A DNA stretch of 64,000 nt, taken from positions 54,076,487 to 54,140,486 of the forward strand of contig OZ021727.1 in assembly GCA_963978545.1 (NCBI GenBank), given 5' to 3'. Source of the stretch: Linyphia triangularis (Eukaryota; Arthropoda; Arachnida; Araneae; Linyphiidae). The position numbers were made by a program, and so were the translations under genes. Shown here piece after piece: positions 36,012 through 48,199 of the stretch (within the stretch, counting starts at the first letter, position 1; every line of letters begins with the position of its first letter). A model generated the notes under the pieces. That model saw nothing but the letters and a program-made list of their open reading frames with translations, was not told the origin of the DNA and did no database searches.

Positions 36012-36255
36012 TTTAGCGAGTGGAGCGAGCTTATACTTGAGCAGCAATGAATCTTTCAGTGAACGGAGCGAACCCTTGCTTGCGCAGCAATCAATCTTCC
36101 AGCGTGCGAAGCGAGCCTGTGCTTGCGTAGCAATGATTTTTTCAGTTAGTGAAGCCAGCTGTGTTTGCGTAACAATGAAACTTTTCAATGAGCGAAGCGA
36201 GCTTGGTTTTGCGTAGCAATGAACCTTTCAGCTAGCGAATTGAGCCTGTTCGCGA
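36012..36255 (+). repeat. 43-bp minisatellite, five to six units
   Basis: The unit resembles AGCGAAGCGAGC, then (C/T)TGxxCTTGCG, TAGCAATGAA and TCTTTCAG. The word G(C/T)AGCAAT(G/C)A starts at 36041, 36084, 36127, 36169 (one variant base) and 36213, so the spacing is 42-44 bases. Units are diverged. The repeating Lys/Ala/Leu frame on the minus strand (35943-36188) is a by-product. Confidence 0.9.
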
Positions 36256-38300
36256 AGTGCCAAAGCTGAGACCTATACACTAATGATGGATCTTCACAAC
36301 TCGGGAAAACGCAGCTAGTTAGTAGACATTGCTTAACACCAAATCTTAAAAAATGGGGCTTAATATGAATGACCTAAAATATTATTAAATAATTTTAATT
36401 CTCATTATAACATTAATTGAATCTGACTAATTATAATAAATACTTTTTTATCATATAAACTAGTGTAAATAGCAAATATATACACAATATATTTCCGAAT
36501 AAGCAAAGTTAATTTTAACGAATTTCTTAGCAACCGTTTTTCCGATGGAATAGTGATTTTTCTAAGATATACACAAGCTACTTTTCTTTCTTCACGTGTA
36601 CTTCCTTTAAACCAATTTGAACCGCTAAACAGTACCCAGCTTCTTTGTCTTATATCTTCTATTAAATTCCTACTCCAACTTCTGTATCTTATTTTTCTAC
36701 ATCAAACCCTCTGGCAGGGAAAGAAAAAAATACCTCCCTAACAAGCATCAAATCCAAAGTCAAAATCAAGAGTAAGAAAAAAAAATCGAACAATGTTAAA
36801 TAAGAAATGACGTTGCGAAAGTAGAACTTCTTTTTTCCATTTTATTATCTCTCTGACGAGACTTTATTCTCTAGTTAGTTCCGCAGATATGGAACCACCA
36901 TTTTCATTCTAGGTACGGAACTAGTAGAAAATGTAGCATGCTCAATTTTACAAATTTTTTCTTCTTTTTTTTTGTATCATTCTTATCCTGAGAAATCCAT
37001 TCCGTTAGGGAATTAATTACGAAAGTTCCAGTTACGATATAAAAGATAAAGATTTCTTTCGTGCAGCATAGAAATGGGAAACGCCTTGGGCTCCTATTTT
37101 ATTCATAATTTTTGGAAACTGATTTGTGTAAAGCATTTCCGTCACGGTTTGACCCAAGATATTATCCACTGAGAAAGGAAAAATAAATTTTAACAATTGG
37201 AGTTTTATATATTCCCGATAGGATTCTCAGTACATGTTTCTGTTAAAAAAAATTGTAGTTGCAGTTTGTAAAAATGCATTGATTTAATACCTTTGGATAT
37301 TTGAAATACATTAATTCTTTTTAAGTTAAGAGGGAAGTATTAAAAATACATTTTTGAATTTCTTTCTCAGTTTAAAGATGTAACGATTACTCAAAATTAA
37401 TATTTATAAGTAATGGAAAAAGAAATAGGCAACGTTATTCACGAAAAAAGTGTTTAAAAATAAATTTCACATGCACCAATAGATCAATTTTAAGAAGAAT
37501 CTGTGGTTTTTGCTTATCTCGGTTTATCGATATTTAAATAATATATACTTATACAAAAATAAGTATAGATATTTTAAAGGAAAGTTTTTTTAAAAGAATG
37601 AAATTGATATATTTTAAATCAATAATATAAATAATTCTAAATTTCTTAAATAAGTGCCACGTTAGAAAAGTTCAGTTTTAAAAATAATTCAGAATTTCTG
37701 TTGCAGAAACATAACTAACGTAACTTCTGTTTCGAATCATAATTCATTCATGGCACTCACGTTTGTTAAGAAATGTAGATAAGCAAATTGTGAACCAAAG
37801 ATTTTTTAGAAAATTTTGAATCACCTTTTGTCAACTAACATGTTGTAGAATTTTTTTAATAGTTTGATCTTTTTAATTCACTATTAAGAATAACATTGAA
37901 GTTAGAGCATCATCACACTGAAATTTTAAAATGTACTTTACTGATTTAATTCCTAAAAACTTTCAAAATACCGATATTTATTTGCTTTAAGATTTATAAG
38001 AAATTTGAAACTTTCTCTAAAATGGGTATAATCATTTATATTTACAAATCTAAGAATATCATTTTTTATAATCAATAGGTAAATGCCTTTTAAGAACAAA
38101 ACAACGAAAATTTTAATTTTAAATAAATTAATGCTTCCATATTTTTGATTTATACTTTTATATTTTAAGTATTGACTTGAATCTTAGAAATAAATCTACT
38201 ATGTATAAATTTTAAACACAAGTATTTATTACAGTTTATCAGTATAACCAGAATTTTAAAAGGTGCATTTTAAGTAGAGTATTTTTGTACAATAGTGTGT
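36256..38300. other. Gene-free stretch
   Basis: It begins with a short mixed segment ending GGGAAAACGCAGCTAGT (about 36303-36319), then AT-rich sequence with no recognisable coding or repeat features. Confidence 0.5.
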
Positions 38301-38319
38301 CTATCGATGGACTGCATTT

Positions 38320-38745
38320 CATGTCGTAGAAATAATTATATTGACAGTCCCATGCTCGAATGAGGTAATAGATCTCACTTGCTTCATACCTTGTTTAGCA
38401 ACAATTCTGTCTGGGCTATAGACTAGTTATTTTTGTGCCGTCGATGTACATCAGAAGCTTCTACCTATCTGTATCAGATCTATAAAATTATATTTTCTTT
38501 GACACGAGCATAATTTTCGAAAAACAATTTGGTATCATGCTGGTTAAAGCTGATAGCTCGAGCTAAACTAGTTGCTTGAGGAGATCTAATGAACAAAGTT
38601 ATGTGTATTTTTAGATAACCGGTAAACCAATCATCTTGAATAACGATCCATGATAAAGGACCAAATGCATTGTTTCTTGTTGGATATTGGTATACTAGTT
38701 TTCCTAACTTACGTGGGCAAAAGCCTTTGATAGAGGGCACATAAA
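38320..38745 (-). pseudogene. pogo/Tigger-type transposase relic
   Basis: On the minus strand, 38480-38740 translates to a CENP-B/Tc5-type helix-turn-helix segment. It has FCPRKLGKLVYQYPTRNN, then DDWFTGYLKIH and SPQATSLARAISFNQ, then KLFFENYARV. This matches the 'W...FL.RH..LS.R.PEATSLARA..FN...V..FF.NL' signature of pogo/Tigger transposases. Beyond a stop near 38480, YIDGTKITSL (near 38420-38445) occupies the place of the 'Y(N)xDET' catalytic strand. The first Asp is present, but the Glu after it is replaced by Gly. PDRIVAKQGMKQVRSITSFE (about 38355-38415) matches the following DDE_1 segment, and it stops near 38320. The N-terminal domain and the other catalytic Asp residues are absent. Confidence 0.75.
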
Positions 38746-38749
38746 GATA

Positions 38750-39550
38750 ATGAAATACTGTTTCAACCAGCCTCGTCCCTTTTGTTTCAACCAGCTCAAA
38801 CTACCATTTCAATTTACCAAGAAGCTAACTACCAGCAGCCATGCACGTGTGAGTTTCAATACAGGGGAATTGCAAGCCATAACTATGGAATATAAACACT
38901 TTAAAAAACAAAAACTTTGACTAGTCTATACTACATAAAATTCGATATCTTATATTAGTAATTTACTCACCCTTCTTATAAACAGTGTTTTTTCTCTTAA
39001 ATTACAGATCTGTAGAAAAAAACGTTCCTTTGGTACATATAAAGCAGTTTTAACGTTTCTGTAATGCCTTCTATGAACGAATAATTGAAACTTATAAAAT
39101 CAGATTTTTGAATGAGGTTGTTTCAACCTACCACTGTTTCAAATAGCTCCAGTCTCCCCTTTATCCCATACGCATTTGTTGTTTTTGCTTTTTTGTACAT
39201 ATATTTATTGTCTGTTAAAATAGTAAAGTAAGCTACTTCGAGCAATTACAACAATTTATACTAAAAAACAATAAATTAACAGTATTATATCATATATTAT
39301 TCGTAGTGTTTTTGTTTTTTATCCTTACCCTAAACTAAAATTTATAAATGATGCATCATTTTAAATGCTAATTCTTCTTCTGTTGATTAATAATTAATCA
39401 TAATTTGTTTGAAAATCAAAATTAAATACTTTTATATTTTGTAATTACTTCTATGGTACTATGTAGAGGGTATTTTGGAGCTAAAAGAGGATCCTTATTT
39501 TAAGAGATACACCATCTTTGTCTCTATTTAGCCCGTCTACTCCAGTCATA
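38750..39550. other. Gene-free stretch
   Basis: It holds repeated TTTCAACCAGC(C/T) strings near 38760-38800 and 39118-39150, possibly part of the pogo-like element. A 90-base segment ahead of the (AAAT) tract ends ACTCCAGTCATACTGCAATA. Nothing else was recognised. Confidence 0.45.
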
Positions 39551-39554
39551 CTGC

Positions 39555-39660
<106 letters not shown>

Positions 39661-42479
39661 CACATAAATAAGTGTATTACTATTTTCAAAGATGTAGGTC
39701 TTTTGATTTCAAAATTTCCCTGCATTATTTGTTGGTAAATTGAACTTAAATACCGAAAAAAAAAAAAGCGTTCCATTGAATAATAATGTATGATGGATGT
39801 ATTGGATACAATTTATCATCAGACCGACCAGATACACGAGTCGTGTTTAATTATGCTTTCAAAGTCCGCTTTCATTCAATATCTCCTTAATAAAATAAAA
39901 TATCTTACTCTGATTATCTTCCAAAAGAGTATTTCCTCTAAGTTACCTTAAATTCACAGGCTGAGCACGAGTCCCCAAGCAAAACCATTTTTCAACTTTA
40001 TTGAAACCTTCCCATCCAAATTTGCCTAAATCTGCCTCACGTTTTCCCATTAAAGTTAAAGTATTATAATTAGTTGTAAAATATAAGCTTCAAGTTTCTG
40101 AAATGAATATATAAGATGAATTTTAAATCAATAATATGATTTAACTTCTTTTAAAAATATTGCTATAGGAAAATTCAATATTTAAAGCAAAATAGTTCAG
40201 ATTTTACTTTGCGAGCAAAAAAAAAAAAAAAGCCCTCCATAATTCACTGCATTGGATACACCTATGTTATGAAATGTTGCCTCTATGTTGAGTATTCACC
40301 AGTCAAATATGAAAGCCATTGCGAGGTAATACGAACAATTGCTCCCGATTATTGAACAAACTCTCCTTCTCCCTTCTAAATTTAGCGAGTGTCTAAAATA
40401 GATTTGGAGGTCTATGAAACGAGAGTCTAAATTAGAAAACATCGGTGTTCAATAAACTGAATTAAATGGATTTTAGCTTAAATGGGCTTCATACTGTTTT
40501 TAGTCATTTTTAGAATAATATTTTTTTTTAATTTTTTTTTATCATAAAGACATTAAAGAAGAAGCACACTTAGACAAAAACAAAAAAAGAATTAGTATAA
40601 GCAAACCATCCAATGTCAAGCAATTTAATATTTTCAGTTTAAAATATGATAATATTGAAAGCCAATTAACAAGCAATGTATTATAAGTATGACTTATCCA
40701 GACACTTATTAACCTGTAGAAATGAATTTCTGAATAAACTAAGTATGATTGACACTTAGATCATGTATTAAAACCAATTTATCTAAAAGCAAGTAATTTC
40801 ACTAATTGAATAAAACACAAACCAATAATTAGCTAACTTAAAAGGTAAAGTTGCAACTTTTTAGCATTTGAATGATTAACTGCCTCTTTATTACATTACA
40901 GGCGCCACCAACATCATTAAAATTCGGAATAAAAACTTATAATGATGTTCTCTCATGCAAGTTAATTTTTAAATTACTTCGTCCTGCCCGGACAAATCAC
41001 CCAATGATCTTGCAGCTTTCGAAGTTTTTTTTCTGTATTCTTTTGTTTCTGAATCGCCTTTAAGATCACCTCTGAAATTTTCTAATTAATTAAATTGAGC
41101 GAGGGTACTCCATCAATCGTTTCACGGTCTGAGAGTTTTCGGAGAGGGATAATTTTTCTGAGTCCTAGTTCATAAATGGGAACTGTTATCTTCCTTTAGA
41201 GATCCGAGTTATCCTCCCATGCAGCAAATTGATTAGGTATTCTAAAAGTTACATATTTTCCAGACAAATGGAAAAATGATGGAATAAAACTTACACTTCT
41301 CAAAATTAAGGCTATTGCTGTAAAATGTTTAACTATAACATATATTTACAGATTTTTTTTAATTTGAGAAATAAATTGCTTATTAAGAGTATGTGATTGT
41401 TTAATGATATGTGTTCTAAAGGTCGAGGAATTGTCTTGAATAAATCCCTTACTTAAAAATTGCTGATATTTCAAAGGTGTTGTAAGTTAAAATTGTATTA
41501 GCTTTATAGTAATAAGCAAAACAAAATGTGAATTATTGCTCAAAAATCTAAGAAATATAAAAATTATCACTGTTATATGTTTAAAAAGCATATTTTATCT
41601 AGTGCATTGTATTAAATATAACTATCCCTGTTAAATCTTTAAAAAAAAATAAAAAATACTTCATATAGTTCATTGTTTTAAATACTGAATATTGAAGCAT
41701 ATGAAACAATATGTTATTTCAATCCCGCATACACATTTTAAAAAATACATCATATTTAACAAATATGTTAAATTGCAATACAATAAATCGAATAATACTT
41801 CTGGCTTTCTTGTAATAGTTATAATTAATATTTTCATGTATGTATAATTTACTCTAAGACTGTTAAGGCTCACTATTTAAACTTTATGCGTAGTAGGTTT
41901 ATTTAAAATTATTTTCTTATTTGCATTATTCTCTTCTTGATATTAGAGGAAAAGATTATTTATCTTTTGACTTATAGAAATATACAGAAGAAATGAGTTG
42001 AATCATAATTTTGTCAACTCAATGTAATTTTAATCTGCTTTTTCAAATTATTTTAAACGATAATTTTATGCTTTGTTGCGTTACTCTTGGCAACCTTAAC
42101 CAACATCTTGAAAAAATAGAATTTCACAAAATTTTACTTATAAATACTTCTTGTCATTGTTTACTTTCAAAACTAAAAACCACAATTCAACTAAATTATA
42201 GTTGCAGAATAATTAAATATTAATAAACCTTACCATTACGTATCAAATATTTTACTTGCTCTTTATTTAGTGATACGTTATTGTTCAGTCCTATTTAAAC
42301 TTACAAATGTATTGCATTTGAGCACTAATTAAAATTTAAAAAAAACTCATCAATACTTGGGGAATAAAGTTGATGACTCATGAAAAATTAATTATTTTAT
42401 GTAATAATGTAAGAAATTTAAAAATACATGTTTACAAAGTTAATTTGTATGCAAAGTTAAACAAAAAATATTCTTACTA

Positions 42480-42960
42480 GAATTCACTCTCTCATAAATA
42501 TTAATTAGAGCGTATACCACATAAAGAAATATAAGGGAAAATCGAGTGAAGTATTCTTAAATACTTCACGATTCAAGAATTCACTTGAGGTAATTTAATA
42601 TTCTTGGTGTCACTTATCACAAAAATATATTTGGGCTCTGATGATTAAAGCCCCGAAAATTCCTCCTTACCTTATAGATCCGTTAATGCAAAGTAATCAG
42701 GTTATTAATTATCGATAATTGACATGAGCTGTAATTTCCTTAGGGCTGTTGCACCTGAAAAAAGTCCGAGAACCATTAGCGTAAGCTACGTCTTTTCTCC
42801 AACAAAGTTTCTTTCCTCTCAAGTTATCTGATTGACGTTGAAAATACTTTTAAGTGCCGTATCAGCCCTTGATAAGTGTTTTAATTTGATGCTTATATCA
42901 TTTCCTGTAAAGAGAAGGGTTGACTTTCCTTCACTTTTCAGGTGACATAATTTGATTTAT
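42480..42960. promoter_or_regulatory. Candidate conserved island with a 24-bp palindrome
   Basis: GTGAAGTATT and AATACTTCAC form a perfect 10-bp inverted repeat around CTTA (42546-42569). Farther on come many TAAT-type homeodomain core words, such as ATTAATTATCGATAATTG near 42704. The mixed composition resembles conserved non-coding DNA. A regulatory role is only inferred. Confidence 0.25.
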
Positions 42961-45900
42961 TTTTGGTTGAATTGAACATGAAGTGGTTGGTTTGGAAACA
43001 GACCTATTTCTTATCGTTCATTGCTCCAAAATGTTTATATTTGGCTTTTATGATAACAAATGGACTAAACATTATAAACAATCTACCACTTTCAAAATCT
43101 ATATTTATGACAGCATCTGAATATCACGTAGATTTCAAAAGGTAAACTCAGTGTGAAGTTAATATATCGTGTCAGACAATACCCATACTTACTAAACAGT
43201 ATCCTACAATAAGAACCCCTCATGGACAATGTTATATTATTTCAAATACAGCTTTTTCTATGTCGCATGAAAATAAATAATAAATATCTATGAAGTGACT
43301 AGTATTATAGGTACTGAATTACAATGCCTAAATAAAATGAAAATAATTCTTACAAAATAACAATGCAGCGCTGATATAATGTATATTTTCTAAAAAAAAC
43401 TTGCAAAATTATTCAAACTATTAGTTTAAATAAAATATCTAAATAGTTGGTTAGTTATAAAATTTTAATATTGTTCTATAATTTCAACTGAACCTTTTAG
43501 TACAAAACATTTATTGTTAAACAAAAATAAAAATTTCAGATCCCATTATTATTACCTTTATCGACATTTAATTAGTGATAATACCTTTCAAAATTCTATG
43601 TTCAGGTAAAATACATATTCAGTAAATTAGTTTTCTTTCTTTGGATAAGTATGAAGTAATAATCCTCATTCAAAACAGAAGCACTTTTATCTACTGTCAT
43701 TGAAAGTTTGTGAATAAAGACTTCTCCTAGCTTAAATTAATTTCAGCTTCATCATATTTTAATTATTTCTTTAGTATTAATGTTCATTATTGTAATTCAA
43801 TTGTTGCATTGTTATGCGTATAATATACTAGCTGCAGTTCATCCATTATCAAGGTTGTCTTTAATTTTACAGTAGAAATTGAAAATATTTATTTTACTTT
43901 GCAATTTGTTTCGATAAACATTTGCCTAGTGTAGGAATTAGGACGAAACGCATTTGTATTCCACTCGCTTAACTCACGCTACTTCTTTCATTTATATTTT
44001 AATTTTAAACGTGATATCAAGAAGGTGTTATTTTACAAGTCAGGTCTAAAAGATAAGAGGATAGCCCAACATAAATTGGGATTTACATAATATTATGTTT
44101 CAGGCAATTCCTTTTTATTTAGTTCCATTTTACGATACAAGAATATATAATACTAGAAGCTGAAAAATTATATCTATAACAGGAATATCTATGCATTAGA
44201 AATTAACTAAATTGTCAAATTGTCTGAATAAATTAACACTTATTAATTTATTTTGCGCTACAATTAAGCTTTAGTTAATGAAATTCAAATTACTGTCGCT
44301 CTAGAATTTTTTTTTTTTGCTTTAGAAATTTATTTAGTTTTTATTTAAGCCATTTAGGATAAAAAACGAAATATAAATAGGTTTACATATGTTTTATTTC
44401 GTATATTGTTTTAGTATTTGATGACTTAAAAACGTTTCCGTGACATGTTTATTTAAAAATAAATGAATATGCAATTTTTAACTATTATACTTATAATTCT
44501 ACGTACAAGATATAGTTTACTGCAAAGTATTATTACAATAAACATAAATTAATCAAAACACAAATTAAATGTGCTTCTTGCAAATCCTACACCACAACAG
44601 TCGCTGATATGTAATACGTTTTCACCCAGCATCCAGATTCAACTCTATTCACACTTCTAACTCGAATATAAAATAACCTAATTAAAGCATCACCTTCACA
44701 GTCTACCAACTCTAACACACACACAAAAAAACAATAATACCAAACCCTAATATCCTACCTAATCCCGTACCGTGTCTTCATAATTCAACAAATCCTTCTA
44801 TAAAAGCACATACCTAACCCCCACGTTCGGTAAACATCGTCTATACTAGAAGCATAGGTTCGTAGAGGTATCGCTTCTGAGGTTAGATCAGGGCTTAATG
44901 CTGCCCTAGGGAACATTTAGACGGTCAGGGCGAAATATTGCCTTTCCTTCAGGAAACGAATGGTCCATGCAATGCTCGTATATCTAAATTACTACGTAAC
45001 GGTCGCATTAAATATTTATTTAGGCATCGAGTGAGGTTTTGTGTTGGAAATACCATCACGCTTGTCGTCCCAGAATCCATTTGTAAAAAAGTTCTTCATA
45101 ATGTATTTTTGTTTTTAGTTGGGTAAGATTGTAATTTCAAATAAAAGGGACCTGACATAGATGGTACTTTTGAATGAAATAAAAGATCCATATATTCTTG
45201 AACAGTGTGAGTTATTATCTTTAAATAGGATGTCTAGGCTGAAGTAATTATACAGAAGTAAGATTAATTTGAGTTTTGAAATGAGTAACTGTTCAAAGTG
45301 CGTTTAATCTTCTAGAAAGAAAGATTATTAAACTTTACTTAGATGAAATTCGGGTATAAGTTTGAGATGTATGATTAAACCACTTGATTTTTCTTTATAA
45401 ATGAGTTTAAAGATAGTTTCAAGTTCTTACATCTTGAATTTTCTTTCTTTGTGGAATGATTTCAGTGTATTATTCAATAAAAGACCCACCAGAAGTGAAA
45501 ATATTTGTTTAGTGATAGTGATTTGAGCTTTGAAAAATAACAATAACACCCATTTATATCTAAGTTAATTACTTACACCACTTTTTTTTTTAATTTTATT
45601 AAATTTGTACAAACTCTCACTTTAAAAAGTATATGAAGATTACTAATTCATATTTTCAAAGTTAATATTTAAACTTTTCTTTAAATTGAATAAAAGTGGG
45701 AAAAATATTCTTATGATATATAAAAGACTAATCAGATGCAACATGTAATCTATTCCAAAATAAAGAATTAATTTCTTGAAGAAGCTTATGCTAAAACATA
45801 CTTTTCCGAAAAGTGAAACTGATCACTTACAAAAAAGTAATTTAAAATGTAATCTTATTATTTTTAGTGTATTCTTTCCCCCTTTTTTGGAAGCTTATAA

Positions 45901-46519
45901 TTAAATTACAAATTCATTGTCATTTTGGCATCAGTATATTTATAACAGTTTATTTCTATTCATTTACATATTTATTTTCCTTATATCTTAAGTTGCTGTT
46001 TAAAAATATGCATGCAACATGCAAGATTGCATTATACCATTACAATTTATCTTCTTTGTAAGTATAAATATATTATTTATTTTTTGTAATGTTATGCAAA
46101 TATAAAATAAAGAATTTGCAAACTGAGTCAAAAACTGAAAATGTACCGTAAGAAAAATAAATAAAAACATCCAAAACAAATATTTATCTGTTTTTAAATA
46201 CTTTTTAATTTTTATGTCAAATACGATATTAAACACCTGTTTTGTAGTATTACGTTCAATGCTAGGTATTATAGGTTATTTAACTATTTTTTTGTTGTAC
46301 TAACGTTAAAAATTTTCTTATAATAATAGTTCTGATATTAATAGTTGGAGGAATAAACACACCCTTACCATTCACTTGATATAAATAACTTATTGGTGAT
46401 AGAAAATGGAAATAGTCAAAGCCTTGAATTAAGGAAGTTGTAAACAATGAGTTTAGGGTTAGCATATTTGATAACTATAAACATTCATCGACAACGTGTC
46501 TAACTTTGCTAATTCAATG

Positions 46520-47200
46520 CTGTGAATATTAAAACATCATAAACTCTTGAAAGGACATACCAATTGAAATAATTTGGAAAAGCAAAACAACCACAAACAA
46601 TTCTCCATAAACCCACACAAAGCGGAGGAATCGAAAATATAGAAGGGAAAATCTCCTAATAGGCAAGTTTAACAATCTGTAAACTTTAACGATTAATCTA
46701 CACGTTCCCCTCCTCACACCGATTCATGCAATTAGAACAATTCCCCGTCTGCCGCTATTAAGACAGTCTGCTCCCATTGATCTGGTCCACCTTGCTGATT
46801 GCCCCCAACTCCCAAGAATTCAAATTCAAATGAAGTAAACATAAAATCCAGACGAACTTGCTCTTCCCATTGCGAACCCGAATTACTCGAAGCCCCCTAC
46901 TAGAGCTGGTCAGGAAGAAATTCCCATTTATTCGGCAAGGATATTGGGTAAAACTAATTAAGGTAGCTCTTAACGAAGGATCAAAGGGATTTAGGGAGAA
47001 CTGCAGGTTTCCTATGATTACTGCCCTTGAGGTACAGTAATTGAATGTGCAGGCAAAGAAGCAAACTTTTGCTCGCCACAATTTGATTAGTAAAGGCCTT
47101 GCCTTGTGAATGCCGAATACAGTTGCGGGCTGAAATTTCTGGTTTGGTATTTACTGTGTTTATCAGAACTGATCAGCTGGGTGGGTAACTCGGAAAATAT
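46520..47200. promoter_or_regulatory. Candidate conserved island, balanced composition
   Basis: GC content rises clearly over its flanks, with overlapping open frames on both strands (46758-47081 minus, 46858-47040 plus). They show no protein motif and no repeat resemblance. This is the strongest non-repeat island in the second half. It may be a conserved non-coding element or an unrecognised exon. Confidence 0.25.
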
Positions 47201-47717
47201 GTTTGGGGATTTTCTGGAATCCCAAGACATATAGGTGTTACAAAATATTGTCTATTTCATTTATGATTCTTTTTATAATTGTTTAAGCCTTTTTATCCTG
47301 AATACATTTTTGTTGAATAAATGTTTCTTGCTAATTAATTTACTCAGGACAGAATTAGTGGTTTATTTTTGGGTTTTCAGAATGAGTCCTCTGAATGTTG
47401 TTCTGCTCATTTCAATGAGATGTAATGTATTTGTAAATTGATAAATATGAACGAAGTGATAAGGGTTCTATTGGTTAAGTCTAATAGTAAAATTACATTT
47501 GTTTTCAACCATAGGAATTATGTATCGAATATACATTATAATCTAATTTTTTTTCAGAATATTTTCATTTACAAAAGTTTGTATTTAATTTTATTTTAAT
47601 TTATAACAAAAATTTTTTTTTTTTTTTCATGCTAGCAATTATTTTACAACGTCGAATTTTCAACTTTCTAGTTACGAATTAGATGTTCTACTTCCTTGGA
47701 ATATCATAGTAGAAGTC

Positions 47718-48195
47718 AAGTAATTATCAAACCATATAAAAAAAAAACTGTAAATAATAATTTATTTACTTCGTTGTTCTCGAATATAAAGGGTGAAAAT
47801 AAAATATTTAATGATTTCACGTTATTTAAAAGATAAAACTAAAAAATGCAAGAAAATTTAAAGATAATGTTCTTTACAATTGTTTTAATTAAATGCTGAA
47901 TAACAGATATAAATTTCACTTGAAAAATTTTATTCAATAAATCATATAATGTGAAAAAGTAATTATCAAATCATATCAGAAAAAACTGTAAATAGTCATT
48001 TTCTATTTTGTTGTTTTCAAATATAAAGGGTGAAATAAAATATTTGATTGTTTCACGACTTTTAAAAGAGAAAACCATAAAAAAAGGCAGACATTTTAAA
48101 ACCATGTTCGTTAATTTTTTTTTAAATAAATGCTTAATAAGAAAGGTATGAATTGCACTCGAAAAATTGTATTCAATAAAACATAGAATGATTTT
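47718..48195 (+). repeat. 239-bp tandem dimer
   Basis: AAGTAATTATCAAACCATAT (47718) recurs as AAGTAATTATCAAATCATAT (47957). Both units continue with AAAAAACTGTAAATA, TTGTT(C/T)TCxAATATAAAGGG, AAATAAAATATTT, TTTCACG, AATAAATGCT or AATTAAATGCT, and ATTCAATAAAxCATA. Two full units are seen, diverged by many substitutions. The type of element is unknown. Confidence 0.85.
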
Positions 48196-48199
48196 ACAA

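Larger units (their letters stand above)
39670..47715. other. Long gene-free stretch
   Basis: No coding or RNA feature could be supported. An A-run lies at about 40218-40231. 44580-44840 is unusually rich in C and poor in G on the plus strand. Two candidate conserved islands are listed separately. Confidence 0.5.

Noticed and set aside
35943..36188. Repeat protein of 81 residues
   Set aside because: Reading frame through the 43-bp minisatellite; 43-base units shift the frame from unit to unit, so no repeat protein is conserved.
41540..41690. Possible 110-base tandem duplication near TTTAAAxxATTGTxTTAAAT
   Set aside because: Matches are limited to A/T words and do not keep a constant offset.
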